NCBI RefSeq assembly: GCF_001541315.1
Contig: NZ_LMVK01000012.1
Location: 558,001 to 622,000, forward strand
Direction: 5' to 3'
DNA length: 64,000 bases
Source: Agrobacterium tumefaciens str. B6
GTDB taxonomy: Bacteria; Pseudomonadota; Alphaproteobacteria; Rhizobiales; Rhizobiaceae
The notes below the pieces were generated by a model. That model saw nothing but the letters and a program-made list of their open reading frames with translations. It was not told the DNA's origin and did not search any database. Every line of letters begins with the position of its first letter. Positions within the stretch are counted from its first letter, which is position 1. This document shows, piece after piece, positions 1-9,473 of this stretch. Position numbers and translations under genes: made by a program.

Positions 1-852
1 CAATTACCGCATCTGCCTGTTGTCAATTATGTCTGCCCCAGCGTCTGGGCGTGGAAGGAATATCGCGCCACCGCGATGCTGTCCTATGTCGATCATGTTC
101 TGGCCCTGCTGCCCTTTGAGCCGGAAGCGATGCGCCGTCTCGGCGGCCCCCCGACGACCTTTGTCGGCCATCGGCTCAGCGTCGATGCCGATGTGCTCTC
201 TGTGCGGCAGAAGCGGGCGGAACGCTCTCTGCCGGCAGATGGCCAGCCGAAAACCATCCTCCTCCTGCCGGGCTCGCGCTCCACTGAAACGACGCGGCTG
301 ATGGAGCCTTTTCAGGCGGCAGCGAGAGCTTTTGTAGAGCGCAACGGTCCGACGCGGTTTCTTTTGCCCACTGTGCCACGTCAGGAAAAACGCATCCACG
401 AACTGGTGGCATCATGGCCGGAGGATATAAGGCCCGAAATCGGCATCGATTCCGCCTTCAAATGGAACGCGTTTGCTGAAGCCGATGCGGCCATCGCCGC
501 TTCCGGCACGGTCATTCTGGAACTCGCACTCGCGGGTGTGCCGACCATCTCGGTCTACAAGACCGACTGGATTTTCACCATGCTGAGCAAGCGGGTGAAA
601 ACCTGGACCGGCGCCCTGCCGAACCTGATTGCCGATTACGCCATCATTCCGGAATATTTCAACGAGGTCGTCAGGGCAGGCTCGATGCTGCGCTGGGCCG
701 AGCGTCTGTCGTCCGATACCACCGAGCGGCGGGCGATGCTCGAAGGTTATGCGCTGGTGCAGCGGCGTTTGCACACGGATGTACCGCCGGGCGAAACCGG
801 CGCGCGCATTCTTCTCGATGTCCTCAAAAACAAGAATAGCTCCTCGGTATAA
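1..852 (+). CDS. lpxB: Lipid-A-disaccharide synthase, 3' part
   Basis: Cut by the window edge: frame 1 is open from the first base, and the readable part is 283 residues ending at a TAA. LpxB is a peripheral inner-membrane glycosyltransferase that joins UDP-2,3-diacylglucosamine to lipid X to make lipid A disaccharide. The visible start carries the family motif NYVCPSVWAWK, followed by the LLPGSR segment of the nucleotide-binding half and an AASGTVILELAL helix. These are typical GT19 features. The missing part is only the N-terminal portion of a roughly 390-residue protein. In related genomes lpxB closes the lpxD-fabZ-lpxA-lpxB run, so the rest of that operon should lie just left of the window. 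Confidence 0.95.
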   Translation, partial: QLPHLPVVNYVCPSVWAWKEYRATAMLSYVDHVLALLPFEPEAMRRLGGPPTTFVGHRLSVDADVLSVRQKRAERSLPADGQPKTILLLPGSRSTETTRLMEPFQAAARAFVERNGPTRFLLPTVPRQEKRIHELVASWPEDIRPEIGIDSAFKWNAFAEADAAIAASGTVILELALAGVPTISVYKTDWIFTMLSKRVKTWTGALPNLIADYAIIPEYFNEVVRAGSMLRWAERLSSDTTERRAMLEGYALVQRRLHTDVPPGETGARILLDVLKNKNSSSV

Positions 853-1042
853 TCGCAGCCATCCTGTCCTCAGGCGCCGGAAATAGCGGTTTTTCCGACA
901 GGTTAAGCCAGCTGCCGCCTTGCCGCCAATACAGGCAGGCGAGGGGTTGGTTTTAACGCATTTGATCGTTAGGGCGGCAATGCCCAAGCTTTTATAGGGT
1001 TCGCGGCCCGCGAATTTACGTCTGGCACACCTCTTGCTTTCA

Positions 1043-1058
1043 ATCTTGTATGCAAGAT
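1043..1058. promoter_or_regulatory. Palindromic operator candidate over the GntR start codon
   Basis: ATCTTGTATGCAAGAT is a 16-bp inverted repeat with two internal mismatches. Its core TTGTATGCAA resembles the TTGTATACAA-like sites bound by many FCD-type GntR regulators. It contains the ATG of the adjacent GntR gene, so autoregulation is the simplest reading. No binding data are available. Confidence 0.5.
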
Positions 1059-1760
1059 AGCCATACATCAGAAAGCGCCCAGAGCGCGGTAGAAGACGCC
1101 ATCATCTCAGGCATTCTTTCCGCGCGCATCCGCCCGGGCACCCGCCTCAGCGAGAACCAGCTCGCCAGCCTTTTCAGCGTGTCGCGCACGCGCATCCGCG
1201 AGGCGATGATGCGGCTGGAGACGCGCGGCATCGTCACGGTCAGCCCGCGCCGCGGCTGGTTCGTGGTGGAGCCTTCCGCCGAAGAATCCATCAAGGTCTA
1301 TGAGGCACGGCGCATCATCGAATATGGACTTTTGCGCAACCTTTCCGCCATCAGCGCGGAAGGCATAACGATCCTTGCCAATCATCTCGATGAAGAAAAG
1401 GCGGCGATTGTCAAAGGCGACCGCCAGCGCCTGACCTGCCTGATGGGCGATTTCCACATCCGCATCGCCGAAATCGCCGGAAATGACATCATCGTCGAAA
1501 CGCTGCGCGACCTGACGGCCAGAACCATCCTCATCTCCATGCTCTATCAGTCCGATTTCCATGCGCAGCAATCGCATGACGGGCACTGCCGCATCTTCGA
1601 GGCGATCAAGGCGGCTGATTTTCACGGCGCCGCCGAACTCGCCATCCGCCATCTCGACGAAGTCGAAACCGGCCTCGATCTCACCCGCAGGCCGGACCCG
1701 CTCTACGAGCTTCGCAATTCGCTTTCACTGCAGCCTCTTTCCTCAAGCCCCAAGGAGTAA
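1050..1760 (+). CDS. GntR-family regulator (FCD/VanR type)
   Basis: 236 residues. A winged helix-turn-helix occupies about residues 10-75 (RIRPGTRLSENQLASLFSVS, then TRIREAMMRLE and the RRGWFV wing). An FCD ligand-binding domain follows to about residue 220. Within it, FHIRIAE, SHDGHCRI and LAIRHLDE supply the histidines that usually hold a metal and an organic acid ligand in this family. The gene lies 6 bp before a four-gene amino-acid ABC transporter on the same strand, so it probably controls that operon according to substrate. The ATG has no recognisable Shine-Dalgarno sequence and sits inside a palindrome, so a leaderless or very short 5' end is possible. No in-frame alternative start exists nearby. 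Confidence 0.88.
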   Translation: MQDSHTSESAQSAVEDAIISGILSARIRPGTRLSENQLASLFSVSRTRIREAMMRLETRGIVTVSPRRGWFVVEPSAEESIKVYEARRIIEYGLLRNLSAISAEGITILANHLDEEKAAIVKGDRQRLTCLMGDFHIRIAEIAGNDIIVETLRDLTARTILISMLYQSDFHAQQSHDGHCRIFEAIKAADFHGAAELAIRHLDEVETGLDLTRRPDPLYELRNSLSLQPLSSSPKE

Positions 1761-1766
1761 TTCCCA

Positions 1767-2552
1767 ATGTTTTCCAGACGTTCATTGCTTGCCATTGCCG
1801 CGATTTCCGCAACACTTGGTTTTTCGCCCGCAGCCTTTGCCGACGCGCTCGGCGATATCACTTCCCGAGGCACGATCCGCGTCGCCGTCCCGCAGGATTT
1901 TCCGCCGTTCGGCAGCGTTGGCACCGATATGGCGCCGCAGGGTTACGATATCGACGTCGCCAACCTGATCGGCGAGAAGCTCGGGGTGAAGGTCGAGCTG
2001 GTGCCGGTCACCAGCGCCAACCGCGTTCCCTATCTGCAGACCAACAAGGTCGATCTCGTCATTTCGAGCCTCGGCAAGAACCCGGACCGTGAAAAGGTTA
2101 TCGATTTCTCCACCGCCTATGCGCCTTTCTTCAACGGCGTGTTCGCTCCGGACTCGCTTGCTGTCACCAAGGCGGAAGATTTGGCCGGCAAGACCATCGG
2201 CGTTACCCGTGGCGCCGTCGAGGATCTCGAACTGACCAAGGTCGCTCCCGCTGATACGACCATCAAGCGCTACGAGGACAATAACGGCACTATCTCTGCC
2301 TTCCTCGCCGGTCAGGTGGAAGCCGTCGCCACGGGCAATGTCGTGGCCGCCGCCATTCTCGCGAAGAACCCACCGAAGCGCCCCGAGCTTAAGTTCCTGA
2401 TCAAAAATTCTCCCTGCTATATCGGCCTGAACAAGGAGCAGCCGGCGCTGCTGGAGAAGGTCAACGCCATCATCGCCACCGCAAAGACCGACGGTTCGCT
2501 GAACACCATCGCGCAGAAGTGGCTGAAAACCGATCTTCCGAAGGATCTGTGA
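1767..2552 (+). CDS. Polar amino-acid ABC transporter, periplasmic binding protein
   Basis: 261 residues, family 3 solute-binding protein. A Sec signal peptide is clear: FSRRSLLAIAAISATLGF, with probable cleavage after AFA near residue 25. The mature protein begins with the usual RGTIRVAVPQDFPPFG strand and continues through GYDIDVANLIGEKLGV, VISSLGKNPDREKVIDFS and GVTRGAVEDLE, which are standard landmarks of glutamine/arginine/cystine-type binding proteins. It captures substrate in the periplasm and delivers it to the two permeases encoded next. The exact amino acid cannot be read from sequence. It is the first structural gene of the GntR-linked operon and starts 6 bp after the regulator stops, behind an AAGGAG ribosome binding site. 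Confidence 0.92.
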   Translation: MFSRRSLLAIAAISATLGFSPAAFADALGDITSRGTIRVAVPQDFPPFGSVGTDMAPQGYDIDVANLIGEKLGVKVELVPVTSANRVPYLQTNKVDLVISSLGKNPDREKVIDFSTAYAPFFNGVFAPDSLAVTKAEDLAGKTIGVTRGAVEDLELTKVAPADTTIKRYEDNNGTISAFLAGQVEAVATGNVVAAAILAKNPPKRPELKFLIKNSPCYIGLNKEQPALLEKVNAIIATAKTDGSLNTIAQKWLKTDLPKDL

Positions 2553-2631
2553 CCAACCCGGCAAACCATGCGCCGGTCCCGTTTGATCCCGGCCCGGCGC
2601 ATGGTTTGTCCTCTTCCGAAGGAAACATCGG

Positions 2632-3303
2632 GTGAAATACACATTCGATTTTGGATGGCTCCTCGAATATTATCCGCAGATCGCCAAGGGTATCGCCGTC
2701 ACGCTTGAATTGATCGCCGTCGGCGGCGTTCTCGGCATCGCGCTCGGCATATTCTGTGCCTGGGTGCGCGCGCTTGGCCCGAAATGGCTGCGGCCGCCGG
2801 TCGCGACCTATGTGGAACTCATTCGCAATACGCCGTTTCTCATACAATTGTTTTTTATCTTTTTCGGCCTGCCGTCGCTTGGCTTGCAACTGTCGGAACT
2901 GAGCGCTGCCAATATCGCCATGGTGGTCAATCTCGGGGCCTATAGCTGCGAGATCATTCGTGCCGGCATTCAGGCGACGCCGAAGGGGCAGTTCGAGGCC
3001 GGCGCAAGCCTTGCCATGACCCGTTTCGAAACCTTCCGCCACGTGGTGCTGGTTCCCTCCCTGCAACGAATATGGCCGGCGCTCTCCTCGCAGGTGGTAA
3101 TCGTCATGCTCGGTTCGTCGGTCGTGTCGCAGATCGCCGCCGAGGACCTGACCTTCGCGGCCAATTTCATCCAGTCGCGCACCTTCCGCGCCTTCGAAGC
3201 CTACATGGTCTCCACCGTCATCTATCTCGTGCTGGCCATTCTTCTCCGGCAGGTGCTGCTGATGGGCGGCAACCTCATTTTTCCGCGCAGGAGTGTCCGA
3301 TGA
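2632..3303 (+). CDS. Amino-acid ABC transporter permease 1
   Basis: 223 residues, HisM/GlnP type. The start is GTG at 2632, preceded by GGAAACATCGG as ribosome binding site; no closer ATG fits the family N-terminus. The sequence shows alternating hydrophobic helices and the permease EAA loop (QATPKGQFEAGASLAMTRFE) that docks on the ATPase. The segment YVELIRNTPFLIQLFFIFFG is the signature of the polar amino-acid subfamily. It pairs with the next gene to form a heterodimeric membrane channel. Its stop codon overlaps the start of the second permease by four bases (ATGA), indicating translational coupling. Confidence 0.92.
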   Translation: MKYTFDFGWLLEYYPQIAKGIAVTLELIAVGGVLGIALGIFCAWVRALGPKWLRPPVATYVELIRNTPFLIQLFFIFFGLPSLGLQLSELSAANIAMVVNLGAYSCEIIRAGIQATPKGQFEAGASLAMTRFETFRHVVLVPSLQRIWPALSSQVVIVMLGSSVVSQIAAEDLTFAANFIQSRTFRAFEAYMVSTVIYLVLAILLRQVLLMGGNLIFPRRSVR

Positions 3304-3959
3304 TCGAGTTCTCCACCTGGGATATTCTCAGAAACCTGCTGCTCGCCACGCGCTGGACCGTGCTGCTCTCGCTCGTCTCCTTTGCGGGCGGCGGCTTGGT
3401 GGCGCTGCTTCTGCTCTTCATGCGCATTTCCCGGAAAAAATCGATGCGGGTTTTCGCGCGCTATTATGTCGAGCTTTTTCAGGGAACGCCGCTGCTGATG
3501 CAGCTCTTCATCGCCTTTTTCGGCCTTGGTCTTTTCGGTATCGATGTGCCGGCCTGGCTCGCGGCGGGTCTGACGCTGATCCTGTGGGCAGCAGCCTTCC
3601 TAACCGAAATCTGGCGTGGCTGCGTCGAATCTGTCGCCAAGGGGCAATGGGAGGCGTCGGCAAGCCTTGCCATGAGCCGCCTGCAGCAGATGCGTTACGT
3701 CATCCTGCCGCAGGCCATGCGGGTCGCCATTCCGCCGACCGTCGGTTTTTTCGTGCAGGTCATCAAGGGAACGGCGGTGACCTCGATCATCGGTTTCGTG
3801 GAACTGTCCAAGGCCGGCACGGTCGTCACCAACGCCACCTTCCAGCCCTTCACCGTTTATGGCCTCGTGGCCCTCATCTATTTCGCGCTGTGCTGGCCTC
3901 TGTCGAAGAGCAGCCAGATCCTCGAAAGGAAGCTCAATGTCGCTCATCGAAATCACTGA
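3300..3959 (+). CDS. Amino-acid ABC transporter permease 2
   Basis: 219 residues. The frame stays open upstream, but the ATG at 3300 overlaps the preceding stop as ATGA and gives the expected N-terminus. It carries the same subfamily landmarks as its partner: YVELFQGTPLLMQLFIAFFG in the second membrane region and the EAA loop SVAKGQWEASASLAMSRLQQ. Five or so membrane helices are visible. It forms the transmembrane pore with permease 1. The 3' end overlaps the ATPase gene by 23 bp, so all four transport genes should be made from one transcript. Confidence 0.92.
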   Translation: MIEFSTWDILRNLLLATRWTVLLSLVSFAGGGLVALLLLFMRISRKKSMRVFARYYVELFQGTPLLMQLFIAFFGLGLFGIDVPAWLAAGLTLILWAAAFLTEIWRGCVESVAKGQWEASASLAMSRLQQMRYVILPQAMRVAIPPTVGFFVQVIKGTAVTSIIGFVELSKAGTVVTNATFQPFTVYGLVALIYFALCWPLSKSSQILERKLNVAHRNH

Positions 3960-4671
3960 AGTCCGCAAAAGCTATGGCAGCAACGAGGTTCTGAAGGGCA
4001 TCAATCTCGATGTCGAGCCGGGCGAGGTCATCGCCATCATCGGCAAGAGCGGATCGGGAAAATCGACCCTGCTTCGTTGCATCAACGGGCTCGAGACGAT
4101 TTCGGCCGGTTCCATATCGGTCGCCGGCGCACAGCTTCTCGAAGACGATCTCCATCTCAAGGCACTTCGATTGAAGGTCGGCATGATCTTCCAGCAGTTC
4201 AATCTCTTCCCGCACCAGACCGTCGGCGGCAATGTCATGCTGTCACAGATGGTGGTCAAGAAGACGTCGAAACCGGAGGCGGAAGCCGTTGCCCGCAAGA
4301 TGCTGGAACGGGTTGGCCTGGCGCATAAATTCGATGCCTATCCCGATGAGTTGTCAGGTGGCCAGCAACAGCGCGTCGCCATTGCCCGCGCCCTCGCCAT
4401 GCAGCCGATCGCTTTGCTCTGCGATGAGATCACCTCGGCGCTCGATCCCGAACTGGTTGCGGAAGTGCTTGCCGTGGTGCGGGAACTCGCCGCCGAAGGC
4501 ATGACGCTCTTGATGGTGACGCATGAAATGAAGTTCGCGCGCGACGTCTGCTCTCGCGTCGTCTTCATGCATGAGGGCAGGGTGCATGAAATTGGCCCGC
4601 CGGAAGAGGGGTTCGCCAATCCCGCAACACCCGAACTCAAGCAGTTCCTGGGCGTTGCGGCGCGCCACTAA
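3937..4671 (+). CDS. Amino-acid ABC transporter ATP-binding protein
   Basis: 244 residues, GlnQ/HisP class. Walker A GKSGSGKST is near residue 38, the Q-loop MIFQQFNLFPH near 88, the ABC signature LSGGQQQR near 142, Walker B ALLCDEITSALDP near 160, and the switch histidine in MVTHEM near 198. Start choice: the open frame runs further upstream, but the ATG at 3937 follows GAAAGGAAGCTCA and gives the normal N-terminus MSLIEITEVRKSYG. It powers uptake through the two upstream permeases. This is the last gene of the operon; a hairpin terminator follows within 25 bp. Confidence 0.94.
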   Translation: MSLIEITEVRKSYGSNEVLKGINLDVEPGEVIAIIGKSGSGKSTLLRCINGLETISAGSISVAGAQLLEDDLHLKALRLKVGMIFQQFNLFPHQTVGGNVMLSQMVVKKTSKPEAEAVARKMLERVGLAHKFDAYPDELSGGQQQRVAIARALAMQPIALLCDEITSALDPELVAEVLAVVRELAAEGMTLLMVTHEMKFARDVCSRVVFMHEGRVHEIGPPEEGFANPATPELKQFLGVAARH

Positions 4672-4694
4672 GAACCACTCAGACGCCCAACAAA

Positions 4695-4726
4695 AAAGGC
4701 CGGCGGGTGAAAACCTGCCGGCCTTT
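4695..4726. terminator. Bidirectional hairpin terminator
   Basis: AAAGGCCGGC pairs with GCCGGCCTTT around a short loop, flanked by A and T tracts. It lies between the converging ABC transporter operon and gltA and can serve both strands. Confidence 0.8.
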
Positions 4727-4747
4727 GATCTCAAATGGTTTCGCGGC

Positions 4748-6037
4748 TTAGCGCTTGGAAACCGGAACGTAGTCGCGCTTGCCGGCGCCCGTGTAGAGCT
4801 GGCGCGGACGGCCGATGCGCTGCTGCGGATCTTCGATCATTTCGTTCCACTGTGCGATCCAGCCGACGGTACGGGCGAGAGCGAAGAGAACGGTGAACAT
4901 GGTCGTGGGGAAGCCGAGCGCCTTCAGCGTGATGCCCGAATAGAAGTCGACATTCGGGTAAAGCTTCTTCTCGACGAAATAAGGATCGGAAAGGGCGATC
5001 TTTTCCAGTTCGAGCGCGACCTGCATGATCGGATCGTCGGAGTTGCCGGTGGCTTCCAGCACTTCGTACATCGTCTTCTGCATGATCTTGGCGCGCGGGT
5101 CGTAATTCTTGTAAACGCGGTGGCCAAAGCCCATCAGGCGGAACGGATCGTTCTTGTCCTTGGCGCGGGCGATATATTCCGGAATACGGTCAACCGTGCC
5201 GATCTCGTTGAGCATGTTGAGCGCCGCTTCGTTGGCGCCGCCATGAGCCGGGCCCCAGAGGCAGGCAATGCCAGCCGCAATACAGGCGAACGGGTTGGCG
5301 CCCGAAGAACCGGCAAGACGCACCGTGGAGGTGGAGGCGTTCTGCTCGTGATCGGCATGCAGGATGAAGATGCGATCCATGGCGCGGGCCAGAACCGGAT
5401 CAACCTTGTAGTCCTCGCACGGTACAGCAAAGCACATGTGCAGGAAGTTGGAGGCGTAATCGAGATCGTTCTTCGGGTAAACGAAGGGCTGGCCGATATG
5501 GTACTTGTAGGCCATGGCGGCGATCGTCGGCATTTTTGCGATCATACGCAGCGAAGCGACCATGCGCTGGTGCGGATCGGTAATGTCGGTCGAGTCGTGA
5601 TAGAAGGCCGAGAGAGCGCCGACCGTGCCACACATGACGGCCATCGGATGTGCGTCGCGACGATAGCCGGTGAAGAATCGGCTCATCTGCTCATGCACCA
5701 TGGTGTGACGCGTGACGCGGGTGTCGAAATCCTTCTTCTGCGCAGCCGTCGGCAGTTCGCCGTAGAGCAGCAGGTAGCAGGTTTCCAGGAAGTCGCCCTG
5801 TTCGGCAAGCTGCTCGATGGGGAAACCACGGTGCAGGAGAACGCCTTCGTCACCGTCGATGTAGGTGATCTTGGATTCGCAGGAGGCCGTCGACGTGAAG
5901 CCCGGGTCGTAGGTGAAGGAGCCCGTGTGCTTGTACAGCGTGGCGATATCGACGACGCTTGGTCCAATCGTGCCTTCCCTGACCGGGAGTTCGACCTGTT
6001 TTTCGCCAAGTGTCACTGTAGCGCTTTTTTCCGTCAT
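4748..6037 (-). CDS. gltA: Citrate synthase (type II)
   Basis: 429 residues, full length for the hexameric bacterial enzyme. It condenses oxaloacetate and acetyl-CoA to citrate at the entry of the TCA cycle. Visible catalytic regions are [12 protein letters not shown] (first active-site His), [16 protein letters not shown] (second His) and PNVDFYSGI (Asp). The N-terminal [22 protein letters not shown] is typical of the family. The ATG is preceded by a strong CGGAGGATCA ribosome binding site. It is transcribed alone, opposite to its neighbours, and ends at a shared hairpin. Confidence 0.98.
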   Translation of the reverse strand: MTEKSATVTLGEKQVELPVREGTIGPSVVDIATLYKHTGSFTYDPGFTSTASCESKITYIDGDEGVLLHRGFPIEQLAEQGDFLETCYLLLYGELPTAAQKKDFDTRVTRHTMVHEQMSRFFTGYRRDAHPMAVMCGTVGALSAFYHDSTDITDPHQRMVASLRMIAKMPTIAAMAYKYHIGQPFVYPKNDLDYASNFLHMCFAVPCEDYKVDPVLARAMDRIFILHADHEQNASTSTVRLAGSSGANPFACIAAGIACLWGPAHGGANEAALNMLNEIGTVDRIPEYIARAKDKNDPFRLMGFGHRVYKNYDPRAKIMQKTMYEVLEATGNSDDPIMQVALELEKIALSDPYFVEKKLYPNVDFYSGITLKALGFPTTMFTVLFALARTVGWIAQWNEMIEDPQQRIGRPRQLYTGAGKRDYVPVSKR

Positions 6038-6238
6038 ACTGATCCTCCGAAAACATGCGGGTGGGGGCGTTGAGACACGCCCCGCGGTTAAGCGTCTACC
6101 GATTAGCTATATGATCCTTGCGCCGATGCCAAGCTATCCAAAGGTCAAATTGTGCATTGCGGCATACGCAATTGCGTTGGTTTTCGCTTTATCATCATAG
6201 CAATTCGATCTCGGTCAACGCAGGGTTAAAGGAAAGCA

Positions 6239-8776
6239 TTGCAATCCCTCGCATCCGCCTGCAAACCTGTTTCCGGTGCGGCAGGGGCGCAGCGCGGATT
6301 GCTTGGTCAAGGGGAAAAACAGCATTTCGGATATGCGGAAACGATGCAGGGCGGCTTGCCCGGCACGGCGGAGATTCTGTTTCCGCTACGCAGAACCGGG
6401 GATGTCGCGACATATGATACGCCCGCCCTTGTCAGCAGGCCAAAACCGCGAGCTGTCGCCTCTCAAAAAATCGCCACATGCTTCGCAGAGGAGCGTGCAT
6501 TCGGCCACGATTTTCTTTTCGTGCCGGTCTTCATCGGCTGTGGTGCGATCTTCTGGTTTTCCCTCGATACCTCGCCTTCATTCCCTGTTCTGGCGATCGC
6601 ATGTCTCATTGCCGCGGGCCTGGCATCCTTCACGAAATATCGTTCGGGCCTGGCAGCGACGGCCTGCGGCTTTTTCGCGCTGTTCTTGCTGGGCATGCTT
6701 TTCGCCGAGGTCGAAACGCGGCGGGTGGGAACCGTGGTGCTGGATACACCCGTCACCACTACCATTACAGGCAGGGTGACGCGCCGGGAGGTCGATGCGC
6801 GCGGGGATTGGCGATATGTGGTGCGGCTTGCCGCGACGGAGGCGCCGGCATTGTCACGCCCGCCGGAAAAGGTCTCGCTTCTCTCACGCGGGGGAGGTGA
6901 GCCTGTCGCACTGGGCGCGACCATTCGTGGTAAGGCGCGGCTTTCGCCACCATCCGGCCCGGCTTTACCGGGGCTCAACGATTTCGCCTTTGCCTCCTAT
7001 TTCAGGGGCGTAGGCGCGACGGGCTTCTTTTATAAGCCGCCACAGACGGTCATATCACCCGAAGATGACGTCAGGGCCGGAACGGACTGGCTGGAATGGG
7101 CCGATATGCGGCTTTATGGCCTGCGCACCGCCATTGCGGAACGCATCCGCAACACCATCGGCGGGGACGCCGGCGCTTTTGCCGCCTCCATCGTCACCGA
7201 TGAGAGACAGGCCATATCCGCCGGGACGATGGAAGCGCTGCGGCTTTCCGGCCTTGCCCATATCGTCGCCATATCCGGGCTCAACATGGCGCTGGCATCA
7301 GGCATATTCTTTGTGGGGTTGAGGCTTGCCTTCAGCCTTTTTCCGGCCTTTGCGCAGCGCTGGCCCGTCAAGAAAATCTCGGCTTTCGCCGCCCTTCTGA
7401 TGACGCTTGCCTATTATCTGATTTCCGGTTTCGCCGTCTCCGCCGAACGCGCCTGGCTGATGATGTCGGTGATGCTGATCGCTGTTCTCTTCGATCAACC
7501 CTCGCTCAGTCTCAGGAATGTTGCGCTTTCCGCTCTGGTCATTCTTGCCTTGTCGCCCTCGGAAATCATGGGGCCGAGCTTCCAGATGTCCTTTGCCGCA
7601 ACCATCGCGCTCGTCGCCTCCTATGCCGCCTGGAGCCGCTGGCGTGTTGATCGCGAGCGTCTGTTCATCGGGCGCAAACCGGCATGGATGACGGTGGCGC
7701 AAACGGCGGGCGCCATCATCGGCGGCGTCATCACGACCTCGTTGATCGGCGGTCTTTCGACTGCGATCTATTCCGCCGAGCATTTTCAGCGTGTCACCAC
7801 CTATGGACTTTTTGCCAATCTGGCCGCCATGCCGCTCATGTCGCTGATCGTCATGCCTTTCGGCCTTGTCGCCATGCTGCTGATGCCTTTCGGGCTCGAT
7901 GCTCCGTTCTTGAAGGTCATGGGTTACGGTATGGCTCTCGTGATCGAAGTTTCTCGGGAGGTGGCCTCCTGGGGAGGAAGCGCTGCGACGGGGCGGCCAC
8001 ATGGCTGGTTCCTGGGGCTTGCCTCCGTTGGTTTTCTGCTGCTGGCATTGTTACGCAGCCGGCTGGCGCTTCTTGGTTTGCCGTTTCTGGTCCTCGCCTT
8101 TGGCCTGTCGGCGGCCACGGCCTATCGCAATCCGCCTCATCTGCTTGTTCATGAGGATGGCATGCTGGTGGCGCTGCTGGAGGATGGCAAAGCCTACACG
8201 ACGAAAACACGGCCGCAGGGTTTCGTTTATGACCAGTGGCAAAGGGCACTGCTGTTGCCGGAACAGCCAGTTCCGCCGGTCTTTCTCAAGAGCGAGGCTG
8301 CGGCAACCACCGTGGCTTTGACCAAGGCGAAGCTTGATCCGGAAAAGATGAGGGCGGTTACACGGCAGATGACGGTGGCCCTGAGAGACGCAGAGCCCGG
8401 TATTTTCACCTGCAGCAAAGGCATATGGTGTGCCGCACGCGCGGGAAGCGGCGAATGGATCATCGTTCTGGAAGATGGTCGATTTGCCGGAAAGGCTTGT
8501 GATATCGCCGATATTGTCGTCGTTTCCCGCAGAACATCCTTCTCCCAATGCCGCTCGGGCGCACTCTTGCTTAACCGCGATATCCTGCGGCGGATCGGTT
8601 CACTGGAAATAGACTTTGCCGGCAGCGATCAGGTAGCGGTAGTCGGCAGGTTGCGCGCCGCGATAGCCGGCATGGACAGGCCCTGGAGCGAACATCGCTA
8701 TTACGACTGGAAAAGCGGCCGTTTTGACCATGAGGTCCCTGATGCCGTCACGCGGTTGCTGGCGGCACCACAATGA
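6239..8776 (+). CDS. ComEC/Rec2-family membrane protein
   Basis: About 845 residues from a TTG at 6239 that has AAAGGAAAG upstream; an ATG at 6344 is an alternative start, and the first 35 residues look unlike the family. Order of parts: N-terminal membrane helices and an OB-like soluble segment (DUF4131, about 95-270), the Competence domain with many helices and the motif GLAHIVAISGLNMALASG (about 335-600), and a C-terminal soluble part. ComEC forms the inner-membrane channel for single-stranded DNA uptake in competent bacteria. The C-terminal part here shows no HxHxDH metallo-beta-lactamase motif, so nuclease activity seems absent. Natural competence is not well established in this group, so the role is uncertain. 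Confidence 0.85.
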   Translation: MQSLASACKPVSGAAGAQRGLLGQGEKQHFGYAETMQGGLPGTAEILFPLRRTGDVATYDTPALVSRPKPRAVASQKIATCFAEERAFGHDFLFVPVFIGCGAIFWFSLDTSPSFPVLAIACLIAAGLASFTKYRSGLAATACGFFALFLLGMLFAEVETRRVGTVVLDTPVTTTITGRVTRREVDARGDWRYVVRLAATEAPALSRPPEKVSLLSRGGGEPVALGATIRGKARLSPPSGPALPGLNDFAFASYFRGVGATGFFYKPPQTVISPEDDVRAGTDWLEWADMRLYGLRTAIAERIRNTIGGDAGAFAASIVTDERQAISAGTMEALRLSGLAHIVAISGLNMALASGIFFVGLRLAFSLFPAFAQRWPVKKISAFAALLMTLAYYLISGFAVSAERAWLMMSVMLIAVLFDQPSLSLRNVALSALVILALSPSEIMGPSFQMSFAATIALVASYAAWSRWRVDRERLFIGRKPAWMTVAQTAGAIIGGVITTSLIGGLSTAIYSAEHFQRVTTYGLFANLAAMPLMSLIVMPFGLVAMLLMPFGLDAPFLKVMGYGMALVIEVSREVASWGGSAATGRPHGWFLGLASVGFLLLALLRSRLALLGLPFLVLAFGLSAATAYRNPPHLLVHEDGMLVALLEDGKAYTTKTRPQGFVYDQWQRALLLPEQPVPPVFLKSEAAATTVALTKAKLDPEKMRAVTRQMTVALRDAEPGIFTCSKGIWCAARAGSGEWIIVLEDGRFAGKACDIADIVVVSRRTSFSQCRSGALLLNRDILRRIGSLEIDFAGSDQVAVVGRLRAAIAGMDRPWSEHRYYDWKSGRFDHEVPDAVTRLLAAPQ

Positions 8777-8795
8777 GGGCCGCCAGCCTGGATCG

Positions 8796-9473
8796 TCAGG
8801 CCTTGATGCGCAGATCCGTCGTCAATTCGCCGATCCCGCCGATTTCCTCTTCATGCGCCGCGTCGCGCCAGGTTTCCTTCAGTCCGGCCTCGTACCATTC
8901 GCGCATGGCGGGCAGGGCGAGCAGCCGGTCACAATAGGCTTTCGCTGCGGGCGAAAGTTCCGCGCCATAGGTCTGGAAACGGAAAGCCACCGGGCAGAAG
9001 AAGGCATCGACCGCCGTAAATTTCTGGCCGGCAAGAAAGGGCCCGCCAAATTTTGCCAAGCCTTCGCTCCACAGCGCATCAACGCGCTTTATGTCGGCCG
9101 CTAGCCCGGTATCACCACCCTTCGGTTTTACGCGAATGCCGACCGACATGGGGTAGAGATTGCGCAGCGAGAAAAAGCCCGCATGCATTTCGCTCGCAGC
9201 CGAACGCGACCAGGCTCTTGCCTGCTTATCGCTCGCCCAGACACCCTGATGTCGCTCCGCCAGATATTCGGCGATCGACAACGATTCCCAAACCGTCACG
9301 CCTTCATCAACGAGGCAAGGCACCTTGCCGGTTGGCGAAAAGGTGGAGAAGGAAACGCCTTCGCCGAAGGGAACGAGTTTTTCATCGAAAGCAATGCCGA
9401 GCGTGCGCATCAATACCCATGGCCGCAGTGACCATGAGGAATAGTTCTTGTTGGCGATATAAAGATCGTACAT
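8796..9473 (-). CDS. Glutathione S-transferase family protein
   Basis: 225 residues from the ATG at 9473; the frame extends further upstream but the extension does not look like protein. The N-terminal thioredoxin-like domain (YDLYIANKNYSSWSLRPWVL, then GKVPCLVDEGVTVWESLSI with the cis-Pro and glutathione-binding Glu-Ser) is followed by an all-helical C-terminal domain. The Ser/Trp-rich start SSWSLRPW is typical of a rhizobial subgroup close to the MaiA/zeta class. It is probably cytosolic, with unknown substrate. It converges on the ComEC-like gene with only 19 bp between stops. Confidence 0.87.
   Translation of the reverse strand: MYDLYIANKNYSSWSLRPWVLMRTLGIAFDEKLVPFGEGVSFSTFSPTGKVPCLVDEGVTVWESLSIAEYLAERHQGVWASDKQARAWSRSAASEMHAGFFSLRNLYPMSVGIRVKPKGGDTGLAADIKRVDALWSEGLAKFGGPFLAGQKFTAVDAFFCPVAFRFQTYGAELSPAAKAYCDRLLALPAMREWYEAGLKETWRDAAHEEEIGGIGELTTDLRIKA

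Noticed and set aside
4571-6073. 500-codon open frame opposite gltA
   Set aside because: It mirrors the codon structure of gltA, is rich in Arg/Gly/Val without domain pattern and spans the gltA promoter; a GC-driven shadow.
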